Assembly (NCBI GenBank): GCA_022225965.2
Contig: JAKJXP020000023.1
Coordinates: 124,001-188,000 of the forward strand
Reading direction: 5' to 3'
Source of the DNA: Diatrype stigma
Taxonomy: Eukaryota; Ascomycota; Sordariomycetes; Xylariales; Diatrypaceae
Length of the DNA: 64,000 bases
Shown here piece by piece: positions 34,773-45,010 of this stretch; positions within the stretch are counted from its first letter, which is position 1; each line of letters opens with the position of its first letter. The notes below the pieces were generated by a model. The model was not told where the DNA came from, did not search any database, and saw only the letters and a program-made list of their open reading frames with translations. The position numbers and the translations under genes were made by a program.

Positions 34773-36935
34773 ATGATGGCTTCAAGATGTGCTCCTAGCA
34801 CGGGCCTATTCCTCCCCTTCCTATATCCGTCTCTCTTCCGCCACAAAGCTGCACGGATACCCATATCCCGATTCACCCGTAGCATCGCCCCCCTACATAC
34901 CGATTCGAACATCTCTACTACTCTCTACGATGCTACCAGCAGTGGCAGCGGCCCCGGCAGCAGCGGCGACAGTAGCGGTGCGACAACAACAGCACCTGAC
35001 ACTACCGCCCCCCTTACCACGGACCCCTCGTCCTCGAGCGCCGATCTCCCCACCTCTCGGCTGAACCCGGCGCCCGACGACTACGCCATCTCGACGTTCG
35101 CGGACAAAGCGCGGGTGACGGTGCACGCGGGCGGCGGGGGCCACGGGTGCGTGTCGTTCCTGCGGGAGATGTTCCTGGCCGAGGGCCCGGCCAACGGCGG
35201 CGACGGGGGCCACGGCGGCAGCGTCTACATCCAGGCCGTGGCGCACGGCGAGACGTCGCTGCACCGCCTGGCGCGGGGCCGGCGTTCCATCCGCGCCGGC
35301 CGCGGCAAGTCCGGCATGGGCGACGCGCGCGGCGGCGCCCGCGGCGACGACCTCCTCATCAAGGTCCCCGTCGGCACCGTCGTGCGCGAGGTCGAGCGCC
35401 AGGACCCCGTCGCCGACGAGGTCGCCGCCTACCACGCCGCCCGCAAGCAGAAGCGCGAGTACGACCGCCTCGTCCAGGAGGCCGAGGAGGCCGCCGCCAC
35501 CAAGGCGAGAGCTGAGGCCGAAAACGCCGGCGTGAGCGGCGAGGGGGCGGTCGGTTCTTTCAACGGTCGCGGCAGCCGTCGGCGCGCCGATGACAAGAAA
35601 AGGAAAATAGAAGACGGCGACGACGGCTTCATTAGCAGCACCCTGGCAGAGAGCGAGGCGGCCGCCCGAGCAGCCCTGGGCCTTACCGAGGACCCCGACC
35701 CGCCCAACCTGCACAAGTTCATCCTGTACCCGGGGATGTCGCCGGGCGAGCGGCAGAATCTCTCGCTGCCGCGGTACCCGCGGCGGGAGCGGCTCCTGGC
35801 GCAGCCCGAGGCGCCGATCCGGCTGGACCTGACGGCGCCGACGGCGCGGCCGATCCTGCTGGCGGCGGGCGGGCTGGGCGGGCTGGGCAACCCGCACTTC
35901 GTGTCCAAGGAGCGGCCCCGCCCGCTGTTCGCCACGCGCGGCGAGGGCGCTGTCAGCGTCACGCTCGACTTCGAGCTCAAGCTGCTCGCCGACGTCGGGC
36001 TCGTCGGCCTCCCCAACGCCGGCAAGAGCACCCTGCTGCGCGCCCTGACCCGCAGCCGCGCCCGCGTCGGCAACTGGGCTTTCACCACCCTGCAGCCCAA
36101 CATCGGCACCGTCGTGCTCGACAACCACAAGGGCCGGCCCGTCGTCCCGCCTGCCCCCAAACCGTCGTCGTTCCGACCCTCCGCCACCACCGGCCCCTTC
36201 GCCGCCATCGTCAACGACGCATCGTCCCCGTCGCGGTTCGGATCCGTCGTCATGACTGGACCCGATCACCACATCGTGTGCGGCGACGGCAGCTTGGGCA
36301 GCAACGATGCGGGAGCGGGTGGTGGTGGTCCTCGGACCCGGTTCACCGTGGCCGACATCCCGGGGCTGATCGAGGGCGCACACCTCGACCGCGGCCTGGG
36401 CGTCGCGTTCCTGCGGCACGTCGAGCGCGCCGGCGTCCTCGCCTTCGTCGTCGACCTGGGCGCGGGCGACGCCATCGCGGCCCTGAAGGCCCTCTGGGCC
36501 GAGGTCGGCCTGTACGCCCGCATGCGCGAGGAGGAGGAGAACGAGCGCGAGATCGAGGACCGGATCGACTGGGAGGGGGACGGGAGCAATAGCGGCTTGG
36601 GCATCGGCGACGGCGTGGTGTCGACGACCGGTATGGACGGGTTCACGTCCTCGATGAGTAGGAACGGGAGCGGGGGCGGGGGCGGGGGCAGGAAGCTGGA
36701 CATCGCCGCTAAGCCGTGGTTCGTCGTCGCGACTAAGGGCGATTTGCCCAGCGCGCAGGACAATTACGCCCGTCTGCGGGAGTACCTCGACGACGTGACG
36801 GCCGGGCGCGAGCCCCACCCCAGCGGCGTCGAGGATGCCTGGACTGACAACTGCGCCGCCATCCCCGTCAGCGCTATACACGGCCATGGCGTGGACCGCA
36901 TCGTGCACTGGGTCGTCGGGCTGCTTGATCAGTAA
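34773..36935 (+). CDS. MTG2: Mitochondrial Obg-family GTPase (MTG2 type)
   Basis: Obg GTPase needed for assembly of the mitochondrial large ribosomal subunit. Single exon, 720 residues. The N terminus (MMASRCAPSTGLFLPFL, then basic) looks like a mitochondrial targeting sequence. The Obg glycine-rich fold begins DKARVTVHAGGGGHGCVSFL and continues NGGDGGHGGSVYIQAV, RRSIRAGRGKSGMGDARGGA and LIKVPVGTVV; after a charged insertion it resumes LLAAGGLGGLGNPHFV. The G domain has G1 GLPNAGKST (about residue 412), switch region TTLQPNIGTV, G3 DIPGLIEGAH (about 528) and the G4-like TKGD (about 653). Two large insertions are unusual: about 110 Ala/Glu/Lys-rich residues inside the Obg fold and about 55 residues between G2 and G3. 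Third codon positions are extremely GC-rich, which opens a spurious 671-codon antisense frame. Convergent with NCL1. Confidence 0.95.
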   Translation: MMASRCAPSTGLFLPFLYPSLFRHKAARIPISRFTRSIAPLHTDSNISTTLYDATSSGSGPGSSGDSSGATTTAPDTTAPLTTDPSSSSADLPTSRLNPAPDDYAISTFADKARVTVHAGGGGHGCVSFLREMFLAEGPANGGDGGHGGSVYIQAVAHGETSLHRLARGRRSIRAGRGKSGMGDARGGARGDDLLIKVPVGTVVREVERQDPVADEVAAYHAARKQKREYDRLVQEAEEAAATKARAEAENAGVSGEGAVGSFNGRGSRRRADDKKRKIEDGDDGFISSTLAESEAAARAALGLTEDPDPPNLHKFILYPGMSPGERQNLSLPRYPRRERLLAQPEAPIRLDLTAPTARPILLAAGGLGGLGNPHFVSKERPRPLFATRGEGAVSVTLDFELKLLADVGLVGLPNAGKSTLLRALTRSRARVGNWAFTTLQPNIGTVVLDNHKGRPVVPPAPKPSSFRPSATTGPFAAIVNDASSPSRFGSVVMTGPDHHIVCGDGSLGSNDAGAGGGGPRTRFTVADIPGLIEGAHLDRGLGVAFLRHVERAGVLAFVVDLGAGDAIAALKALWAEVGLYARMREEEENEREIEDRIDWEGDGSNSGLGIGDGVVSTTGMDGFTSSMSRNGSGGGGGGRKLDIAAKPWFVVATKGDLPSAQDNYARLREYLDDVTAGREPHPSGVEDAWTDNCAAIPVSAIHGHGVDRIVHWVVGLLDQ

Positions 36936-37546
36936 TTCAAACTAGGCAAGCCAAAAAGCCATGACTTGCATGTAAGAGTAGTACTAGAATACATAGCATT
37001 GAACATGAAAACTATGTCTAGCTCACAGGGGTCTATCAGTGATAACATAGAGAGAGTATTTGACCTCGTTCTTAGATATTTGTCGATTCTCTATTGTGTA
37101 CCTAGGCAATTATTCACCCACGAAAAAGTACATAGGTAGTACAGAGAACTAGATGCAATGCGAAAATCCGTCTACGATTGTTGCATGACAAGGACAAATC
37201 ACGAGATCGACCCGCTCAGAAATGTTGTAAGTAGGCGAGCGCATCATGCGTACTTCATGCTAGCTAATTAATAACTAAGTTATGCCCGTAGTTACGTAAC
37301 AGTCCAAATGAAAAGGAAAGGAAAGCAAAAGCAAAAAAATCTACAACAAACGCCGTTTTCCCTTTCCATCCCGTAAGAAGCACCATGCATGCATGTATGT
37401 ATTTTACGCAATCCCCATCACGATCGGCCGTCCTCGAGGTGACTACAAATAAGCGGTAGGGGGATAACATCGTGGTCGTGAGGCTGATCGGGTGCGTCCG
37501 CATCCATCCTAGCTGAGACCGACACCAGCGAAAGTGAAAGTTCCTC
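36936..37546. other. Convergent 3' spacer MTG2/NCL1
   Basis: 0.6 kb between two stop codons, A+T-richer than the flanking genes. It probably holds both polyadenylation regions. Nothing else seen. Confidence 0.6.
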
Positions 37547-40297
37547 TTAAGCAGCCTCGGTGTCGGGCTCCGCACTGGCTTCACCAATCGTAGCAGCAGC
37601 ATCAGCAGCCGATTCGTCTGCCCCGACATCACCGTCTGCTGCCGAATCGGCCATGACCTCGTCTTCAGCTCCAACCCCATCCGCCGCCGCCGCTTCCTCT
37701 TGGACCGCGGCGTCCTCGTCCTGCATTACTGCTGCCTTCGCTGTCTGGGCAGCTTTCTTAGCGGCGGCCTCCTTCAGAGACTGGTTGATGACGGGCGAGG
37801 TATCGTTGAAGATGCGGAGCAGGGTGGCGGAGCGGTCCTCCTTCGGCAGCATGAGGTTCAGGGAGTGGAAGCTCTTCCACAGCGGGAGGACCATGCGCTC
37901 GGCGAAGTCGGGGTCGCTGCCGTCGGGCTCGACGCTCAGAAGGCAGCAGCCCATGCCGATGTCGCGGGCCCGCTCGCCAATCTCGCCCAGCTTCTTCCAG
38001 TCGTCGTCGATGAACTTGGGGAACATCTCCTTCAGGAGCCGGTGGAACGTCGCCTTGTTCGTGAGGCGGATGACCCGCTCGGGGCCGACGTAGCCGGACA
38101 CGATGGGCATGCCTTCGGACTGGATGCGCCAGCGGCAGACTTCGGCCGATGGTGCGTCCTGCTTCATGAACATCTTCACACCCCCGTGGACGAACTTGAC
38201 GCCGCGGCCCTCGTTCTCCGAAAAGATGTCCCTGAGGAGTGCGCTTGTGTAATATATAGCCTTGGCCGGCTCGCCAGTGGCGTTCCGCACCATGTACCGA
38301 TCTTTGGGGAACCGCGGCGAGATCTTGTAGAACTCTTGTATGCTCTTGATAACCTCATGATCCGGAGACATGTACTTGAAGGGCTCTTCAGAAGAACCAT
38401 CAGGTCTCCTAACCTGACGATCCGTCCGGGCAGTGTCCTTCGGAGTATCATTGTCCTTCGAGGTGTTGTCCTTCGGGGTGTCATTGTCCTTCGGAGTGGC
38501 CTCAGCTTCAACTGTCTTTCCAGTGGGCTCGCCACTGGGCTCGGAGATTACCGGCTGAGCCGACTCAGAAACTACCGGCTCCGGCTCGGCAGTTGCCTCC
38601 ACTTTCTGCTTCTTGACTTCCGGTACTGGCGCTTCTTCGTTATCGTCCAGAGATCTCTTAGCTCCAGTAGTGGGTATCTCATCAGTCGGCTCCTCCAGAA
38701 CAGCCTTAACTTCCTCGACTACCTTTTCCTCTGTAGCCTCTTTCGAATCTGTCTTGATACCGTTTGAAGACTCAGACTTTGCCGACTGCTCTGGTTTCGC
38801 TTTGAATTCAGCCTTCTTCTCCAAAGCTGTGATAAAGAATCCGCCAGTGTCTTGCTGATGGGCATAGACCCGCATACACCGGTCTAGTGGTAGGCTGGAA
38901 CATTCGTTGGTGTCAGGTCTGGGAAACATGGTCTCGGTGAGCTTGCTTGGAACAAGACCGTCTGATGATTCTGTCAAGACGTATTGCTGCACTTCTTCCC
39001 AGCTGTTCCATATGCGACCCGACTTATCCATGACTTGCCATTGGTGCATTCCCGGGTTACGCTTCAGCGAAGGAAGTCTATCACTACAATCGAGAATCTC
39101 GACCTTGCTTGGGCCTCCGCATCGCTCTATGGCTGACGCGACAACAGCTTCATTCTCGACAGGGTTCATACTGCAGGTCGAGTATACGACCTTCCCGCCA
39201 GGCTTGAGCATTTGCAGAGCTCGTACTAGAATACGAACTTGGGTGACGTAAAGACCGAGAGCACTTCCTGGCTGCCAATCCTTCCACAAGTTCACGTTCT
39301 TTCTCAGGGTGCCGTCTCCTGTACACGGCACATCTGCCAGTATCCTGTCAAACTTCAAGTATTGTGCCTTATTCGGATCGTTGGGATCACGCGGGAGCCT
39401 AAGGGAGGGATATAAAGTGGCATCGTGGTTTGTGACGATGAGATTCGGGGAAGAAAGTCGCTTGAGCTGATGCGTGAGCATGTGGCATCTCTTGTAGTCG
39501 GCATCATTGGCAACTAAAAGTCCCGTTGCCCGGCCGTCATCATCAGCATCGATGGAAAGGTCAACATCATCGGCGACTTGGTCTGACTTCGTCTCGCCGA
39601 AGGACTGCATGACCTTCCGCACCCTAGCCTCTTCCCCGGAATGGATCATTTCCAATAGTTGGGCAGCCTTGCTTCCCGGAGCTGCACAAAGATCCAGAAC
39701 CTTCATTCCCGGCTCGACATCGAGGAGTAAAGGCGGAATCATGCTCACAACCTCCTGCCTACTGATGTTGCCGACACTCGTCTCGGAGACCAAGAACTTC
39801 TGGAAGGCAGCGAAGGGCGGGAATTTGCGAATGACCTGTTTCGGGGTGCTCATGGAATAGGCCAATTGGTCAGGATACCACGGAACAGGTTGGGGGGCTT
39901 CAACGGGTTGGCCATCGTAACGTTCGATCTTGACGATTTCTGGCGCATAGCGCGACTCGAGCAGCCGCTTCACAGAGAGCGCGTGACCCTTGGAACCGCA
40001 GAATCGAAAGGAATTGGGGAGTTCTCTCTTCAGGGCCGCCCAGAATTGCTCCCTCTCCGCCTCCTCAAGGGGTAAGATCGTGTTGTAGTATCGTTCGAGC
40101 CTTTCGTTTTCCTTGACCAGATCGGATAACGATCGATAGGGTAGGCCGCTGCCATCGCGGGGCCTACGAGTATCGCCGCCGCCTTTGCGACCACCGCCCT
40201 AGTAGGAGATGTTAGAGCCATTGGTTGCTTACACCCAGCCATGTTCATACGGATTCGTGGGACAACATACTCTGAAATTCTTCTTTCCACGACCCAT
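37547..40297 (-). CDS. NCL1: tRNA (cytosine-5-)-methyltransferase NCL1/TRM4 (NSUN2 type)
   Basis: S-adenosylmethionine-dependent enzyme making 5-methylcytosine in tRNA. A nine-codon first exon (40297-40271, MGRGKKNFR) is spliced over a 72-nt intron to 40198-37547, giving 892 residues. It has the NOL1/NOP2/Sun signature set: motif I DLCAAPGSKAAQ (about residues 178-189), motif IV DVPCTGDGTLRKN (Cys about 301) and motif VI STCSMNPVENEAVV (catalytic Cys about 351). The N-terminal GGGRKGGGDTRRP is basic. A charged, low-complexity insertion of about 110 residues with SKDN/TPKDN repeats sits after the catalytic domain. The conserved C-terminal domain resumes with EPFKYMSPDH and YKISPRFPKDRYMVRN. 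An Ala/Glu/Asp-rich acidic tail closes the protein. It is longer than yeast Ncl1 (684), mainly from insertion and tail. Divergent from the eIF3g gene. Confidence 0.95.
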
Positions 40298-40945
40298 TTT
40301 TTGAAGAGATACCAAGGCCGTCGGAGTACAGGTTAGACAGGTTAGGAGAGACGGAGAAAGTTTTGGTCCAAGCCTGGTAGATCGGGTACTTTGTAACAAG
40401 TACAGCACAGTCGGTAGCTTCAGCGCCAATGACTTTTTCAACACAACCCCACCAAGGGGAAAGCGCCTAGGAACAGGGTCGATATGCATTTTACGAAGAA
40501 CGCTACCACGATAGCAACTTATCCAATCTGGGATTGCCTATCTACAAACTACATATGTAGTGTGGGGTAACTTAGTTAGGTACTTAGTCTAGGCACTTTA
40601 GGTAAGCTCGACTCACTGGAGTCTGGGCTGCCTGGCTGTCCAGGCTGTGAGTCTGTCACTGTCTGTCTGGAGAGTGGAAAGTTGGCACAGTCTCGGGACC
40701 CACATATATCCAAACACATCCACACCTCCCACTTACGACCTGAAAATTCGCATTTACCAGCCAAATATATTCTTGGCGAGATTTGCCCCACGTTTGACTT
40801 TCTAATCCGACACAAGCCTACAAACCCGACTACTTCCTTCGAGCAACCACCGAACCAGACCAAAGAAAACACTCGCTTTTCCCCGGAAGACACCCAACGT
40901 CCGCAGATACCATCCTACCATACCCACAGCAAGCAGCCCGCAAAC
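40298..40945. promoter_or_regulatory. Shared divergent promoter of NCL1 and eIF3g genes
   Basis: 648 bp separate the two start codons, so both genes are driven from this spacer. The eIF3g frame is open upstream from an in-frame ATG at 40682, but the family start MASRNRDW favours 40946. The pyrimidine/AC-rich sequence at 40840-40945 looks like the eIF3g leader. No TATA box is obvious. Confidence 0.6.
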
Positions 40946-41836
40946 ATGGCTTCCAGAAACAGAGACTGGGCCGACGACGACGAGGTCGACGAGGGCCCCC
41001 TCGAGCTGCCACCCCCGCAGACCATCCAGAACAAGGACGGCACCAAGACGACCATCACGTACCGACTTAACGAGAACGGGCAGAAGGTCAAGACGACGCG
41101 GCGGATCCGCCTGGTGACGCACCGCGAGGTGGTCAACCCGCGCGTGGCCGAGCGCAAGACGTGGGCCAAGTTCGGGCTGTCGGAGAAGGACGGGCCCGGC
41201 CCGCAGATGGACACGACGTCGGTGGGCGAGAACATCATCTTCCGTCTGAGCACGAACTGGAAGAAGGACACCAAGGACGAGAGCAAGGACGTCAACGCCA
41301 ACGCCATGAAGGAGAAGCTCAAGGACAAGACCGTCAAGTGCCGTATCTGCAACGGCGAGCATTTCACCGCGCGCTGCCCCTACAAGGACACCATGGCGCC
41401 CGTCGGCGCCGAGGGCACCGCCGACGTCGCCGCCGGCATGGCGGACGACGCCGCCGCCGCGTCGGTCGGCGCCACGGGCGCCGGCAAGAAGGGCAGCTAC
41501 GTGCCCCCGGCGATGCGGGGCGCGGGCGGCGGCGCGGGCGAGAAGATGGGCGGGCCCGGCGCCGGCAAGTACGGCGAGCGCGACGACTTCGCCACCCTGC
41601 GCGTCACCAACGTCTCCGAGATGGCCGAGGAGAACGAGCTGCGCGACATGTTCGAGCGCTTCGGCCGCGTCACCCGCGTCTTCCTCGCCAAGGACCGCGA
41701 CACCGGCATGGCCAAGGGCTTCGCCTTCATCAGCTTCGCCGACCGGACCGATGCCGAGAAGGCCTGCTCTAAGATGGACGGCTATGGTTTCAAGCATCTG
41801 ATCCTGAGGGTGGAGTTCGCCAAGAAGGCTGCTTAA
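40946..41836 (+). CDS. TIF35: Eukaryotic translation initiation factor 3 subunit G (eIF3g)
   Basis: RNA-binding subunit of eIF3, used in scanning and reinitiation. Single exon, 296 residues, starting [20 protein letters not shown]. The eIF3g N-terminal domain covers about residues 25-135 ([53 protein letters not shown]). A zinc-knuckle-like [13 protein letters not shown] follows (about residues 132-144). A Gly/Ala-rich linker leads to a C-terminal RRM (about 213-292) with RNP2-like LRVTNVS and RNP1 KGFAFISF. Length and domain order match fungal eIF3g. The upstream in-frame ATG at 40682 would add 88 residues without family support. Strong GC codon bias fits high expression. Confidence 0.96.
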   Translation: MASRNRDWADDDEVDEGPLELPPPQTIQNKDGTKTTITYRLNENGQKVKTTRRIRLVTHREVVNPRVAERKTWAKFGLSEKDGPGPQMDTTSVGENIIFRLSTNWKKDTKDESKDVNANAMKEKLKDKTVKCRICNGEHFTARCPYKDTMAPVGAEGTADVAAGMADDAAAASVGATGAGKKGSYVPPAMRGAGGGAGEKMGGPGAGKYGERDDFATLRVTNVSEMAEENELRDMFERFGRVTRVFLAKDRDTGMAKGFAFISFADRTDAEKACSKMDGYGFKHLILRVEFAKKAA

Positions 41837-43133
41837 GGATGCTTTGAGGTGGGGGAGGGAGTAGAAGGGATCAGGGAGGAGGTCTTGGCGGCAGCATCAA
41901 CATCATCGCCACCGTCATGATCCGTTGGCTGTAGGCGGGGACACGGATTGGGTGCTTCTTTTTCACCCCGTTGTGGGTAGAACAATACAGCTGTACTCGT
42001 TTGGTGGGTATAGAATGGCTGCCATGGGAAAAGAAGAGTCTTGGTATGCATGTATGATCAGATGATCTTTGAGGACTCTCGCCCAGAATGAAATGACCCT
42101 TCATGAACGAAATCACACGTTATTACAATATGGATGCTTTCTCTTCCAAAGGAGTGGTGGATTTTGGAGAACCGATTCTGACAGCGAACTGCTCCCCCGC
42201 TTGTGTCCTAAATGACCCCTAAAATATCTCGGACTCATGGATGACTTGTACCAACTTTGACTTGGACAAATCATTGACTACATTCTAGTCATAGGTAAAT
42301 GGTTGGGCGTATTGTACTCTAGCATTTGGTCTTGCTATGTTACCAGAAACAACGATAAAGTTTGAATATTCAAGAGTCGAGCTGTTCATGGAAATCACAA
42401 TCACCTTTCCATGAAAATACACATCCCTTACGAAGAATTGATATTTGCATGCCGAAAGAGCATGTGCGCAGTATATATATCTTCGTATATATATAGCGTT
42501 GCTAGATCTCTATGGTGTTTATATGTGGTAGTCTCAGAAACCACCATATTATCGCGCCCTCCCCCCTCCCAAAACACAAAGCGCAAACAACAAGAAGAGC
42601 GCATATAACCAGACAGATTAGTGCCAAACATGACCCGACGACTCCTTGCCCAAAAAAATATACCCGATGATGCACAACGTATCTCCGAAAGCCTTTCGGG
42701 TATCTCCAGGTGGGCCAGTAATCGTCATTTCGTCATATCGTAAAGTGGCAAAAAAGCAGTGAGCGTGAGTGATTGAACGACTGAATGAAAGAAATAAGTG
42801 TGTGTGTATCCTTGGTGATCCAAGGAGCAATTAGGGCCGAGTGCCGTAGTAGCTAGTAGTAGCAGTGGTAGTAGAAGTCTCTGTTGCAGAGAGCGCCGTC
42901 CCGCTGCGTATGAGGGAGTCCGAATAGACAGGACTGTGCCGGAAATATTGACATCTAGGAAATCCAATGAAAGTGGCGGCTGAGGTTATGTTGAACCATC
43001 GTCGAATTAGGTTGGTTTTGGCGGAATCCGAAAGTTTTGAAGTGCATTCTTAGGGGATGTGTTCCTCTCCTCCCTCGCGCATGTATCGAGTGCGTGTGAG
43101 AGGCATCAGGTTGTCTAGTTCAGCGACGCTTCG
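41837..43133. other. 1.3-kb spacer
   Basis: Between convergent eIF3g and the small unknown gene. No gene seen; short ORFs such as 42411-42608 lack any pattern. Confidence 0.55.
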
Positions 43134-43643
43134 TTATCTCGACTCCGCGTCGGACTCTGAATCTGATTCGTCGTCGTGTTCGCCGGCTTCCCTGGCGAGG
43201 GCCTCCTCGAGCCTCTTCTTCTGCTCCCTATGGCGCTCCCGCTTCTTGTTGTCGGCCTTGCGCCGCCGCTCCTCCTGCTTCTCGCGGAACAGGTGGGGGA
43301 CTCCCCGGACGACGGCCACGCTCCCCTTCAGGGCGGCCTTCAGATGCGAGCCGGCTTCCTTGAAGTGGCTCTTGGTCTCGTTGTAGTTGTGCCGCGCGAG
43401 CGTCGCGTGCTTCTTGGCTCGGTAGGCCTTCTCGGCCCGCTGCGCCTTGATGAACTGCTCCGACGCTTGCCGCCGCGATGTGATCAGCAGGTTCTCCGTG
43501 CCGGAGGTTCCCGGCCGCCTTTCGGGCAAAGGCTTCTCTGTATCAGCCTCGGCCTCAGCTTCGGCCGCCGCCGCCGCCGCCGCCGCTTTCGCTTTCCCCT
43601 TGCCCTTGATTGGTTTTTCGGCGGTCTCCTTGGGCCTGGCCAT
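43134..43643 (-). CDS. Small highly charged coiled-coil protein, function unknown
   Basis: 169-residue single-exon ORF from the Met at 43643 (an in-frame ATG at 43658 would add five residues). It has a basic N terminus (MARPKETAEKPIKGKGKAK), an Ala/Glu run coded by GCC/GCG repeats (43560-43600), and a central region ENLLITSRRQASEQFIKAQR followed by AEKAYRAKKHATLARHNYNE. Next come KSHFKEAGSHLKAALKG, a Lys/Arg/Glu-rich helix EEALAREAGEH, and an acidic Ser/Asp end. The regular heptad-like charge pattern and consistent GC-rich codons support a real gene. I do not recognise a family. It could be a nuclear or ribosome-associated protein by composition, but that is a guess. Confidence 0.6.
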   Translation of the reverse strand: MARPKETAEKPIKGKGKAKAAAAAAAAEAEAEADTEKPLPERRPGTSGTENLLITSRRQASEQFIKAQRAEKAYRAKKHATLARHNYNETKSHFKEAGSHLKAALKGSVAVVRGVPHLFREKQEERRRKADNKKRERHREQKKRLEEALAREAGEHDDESDSESDAESR

Positions 43644-44112
43644 CGTGAAGAGAGGCATGTATGGTTATGAGGTGGTGATGGGTTGCTAAGTAAGTTTCGA
43701 GATCACTTCTTCAACCTTGGAATTAAGGGCTAGGGTCAGGCGTACGTCTACGAAGAGACTATTATAAATGTAACAATTAAGTGAGGGGAAATAGGCACCA
43801 CGGAAGGAGAACAAGAGAGAGTTCGCATATGAACACACAGGATCGCAACCTACTTTCATATATGAACGTTGAACAGCGTATTCGCCTCGACCCCTAAACC
43901 ATCGCGGGGTGCGCGATCCATAGTTGCGCCTACTAAGACATATTTTTACTTTGAAATTCATGCAACCAGGCTCCAGACCCTTGAGGTGATCCCAGGATGT
44001 GAGGCATGGTGTGGGAAACACTGTGGTGTACTGGGATTATGTTTTCACGAAGCGTCTGGAAGGCATGACAATCTAATCTTAGATACCATAATCCAGGGCA
44101 TGCTAATTAGCA
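43644..44112. other. Spacer left of the Mutator-like element
   Basis: About 470 bp with no gene. It includes the upstream region of the small charged-protein gene and normal-composition sequence up to the transposon's target duplication. Confidence 0.5.
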
Positions 44113-44121
44113 TTCGCTTAA
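44113..44121. repeat. Left 9-bp target-site duplication of the Mutator-like element
   Basis: TTCGCTTAA; the right copy at 48104-48112 is TTCGCTCAA, differing by one C/T transition. Confidence 0.7.
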
Positions 44122-44809
44122 GGTCATAGTTATATTTCCCCAACCTTGCTTATTCTAAAGGGTAATAAATACCTTCCAAGATGGCGTCCGAATAAGGTGG
44201 TTTTACCATACCACCCTACCCAAACTCCACCCAAATCTATCCGTTGCAATAGCAACGGTCCTTTTTTTCCGACCCTGCTCTGGCATTTTACCCATTTTGC
44301 CACTTTTTACTAACATCCCTTCCTAGCGTCCATAAATCGCGAAAACCTAAAAGCCCTAACGCATTAAATTAATTAATATGCAAAATCGGAAAAATAACCT
44401 AAGTTAAAAAATCCCTTGCGTTCGAAAAGGGCTTTTTTACTTTATTTTACTATACGAATGCTTATTCGAATTCGAAGCTTTTAAAACCCACATAATGCCT
44501 ATTACTGCCAGTTCAGGTATTTATTCGTACGATACCCTTTTAATTCATTTATTATTTTCGGGCGTTTTTTTCGGCTAAGGATCGGTATTGCCGCTATCGC
44601 TTCGAAAAGGCTTTCGTTAATTCCGTACGTAATATCATTATTAACTTTAGCTTCGGCTTCGTTTCTTTATAAGTGCGAAAATAATCCGTAATAACTTTAA
44701 GAATAAGGTATAGCTAAAACGTAAGTGGGAAATTCCGATTCGTCATTTATTTCCAACGCAAGCCGTACGCTATTAATGGCAAAAATATTATATGTAATGC
44801 TATTAGCAG

Positions 44810-45010
44810 TCGTAATACCTTTAGCAATGCTTTTAGCAAGTCCCCTAATAAATCCCCCAGCAGGTTCCCTAATAAATTCCCTAATAGGTTCCCCAATAAG
44901 TCCTTTAGCAGCCCTAATAACGTGGGCTCTTTAAAGGGTTATGAAATTCCCGGAATTGCTTTTAATAATCCCCTTATTAATGCCCTTAATAGGCCCTTAA
45001 TAAAGGTATT
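44810..45010. repeat. Degenerate short tandem repeats inside the Mutator-like element
   Basis: Repeated units built on CC(C)TAATAA and CC(C)TTAATA, varying every 15-25 bp. They look like a decayed minisatellite or RIP-mutated tandem repeat within the transposon. Confidence 0.5.

Noticed and set aside
34893..36908. 671-codon open frame antisense to MTG2
   Set aside because: Created by extreme GC in third codon positions of the real gene; Arg/Ala/Val-rich without any domain.
40802..41797. 331-codon antisense frame over eIF3g
   Set aside because: Shadow of GC-rich coding sequence with no family match.
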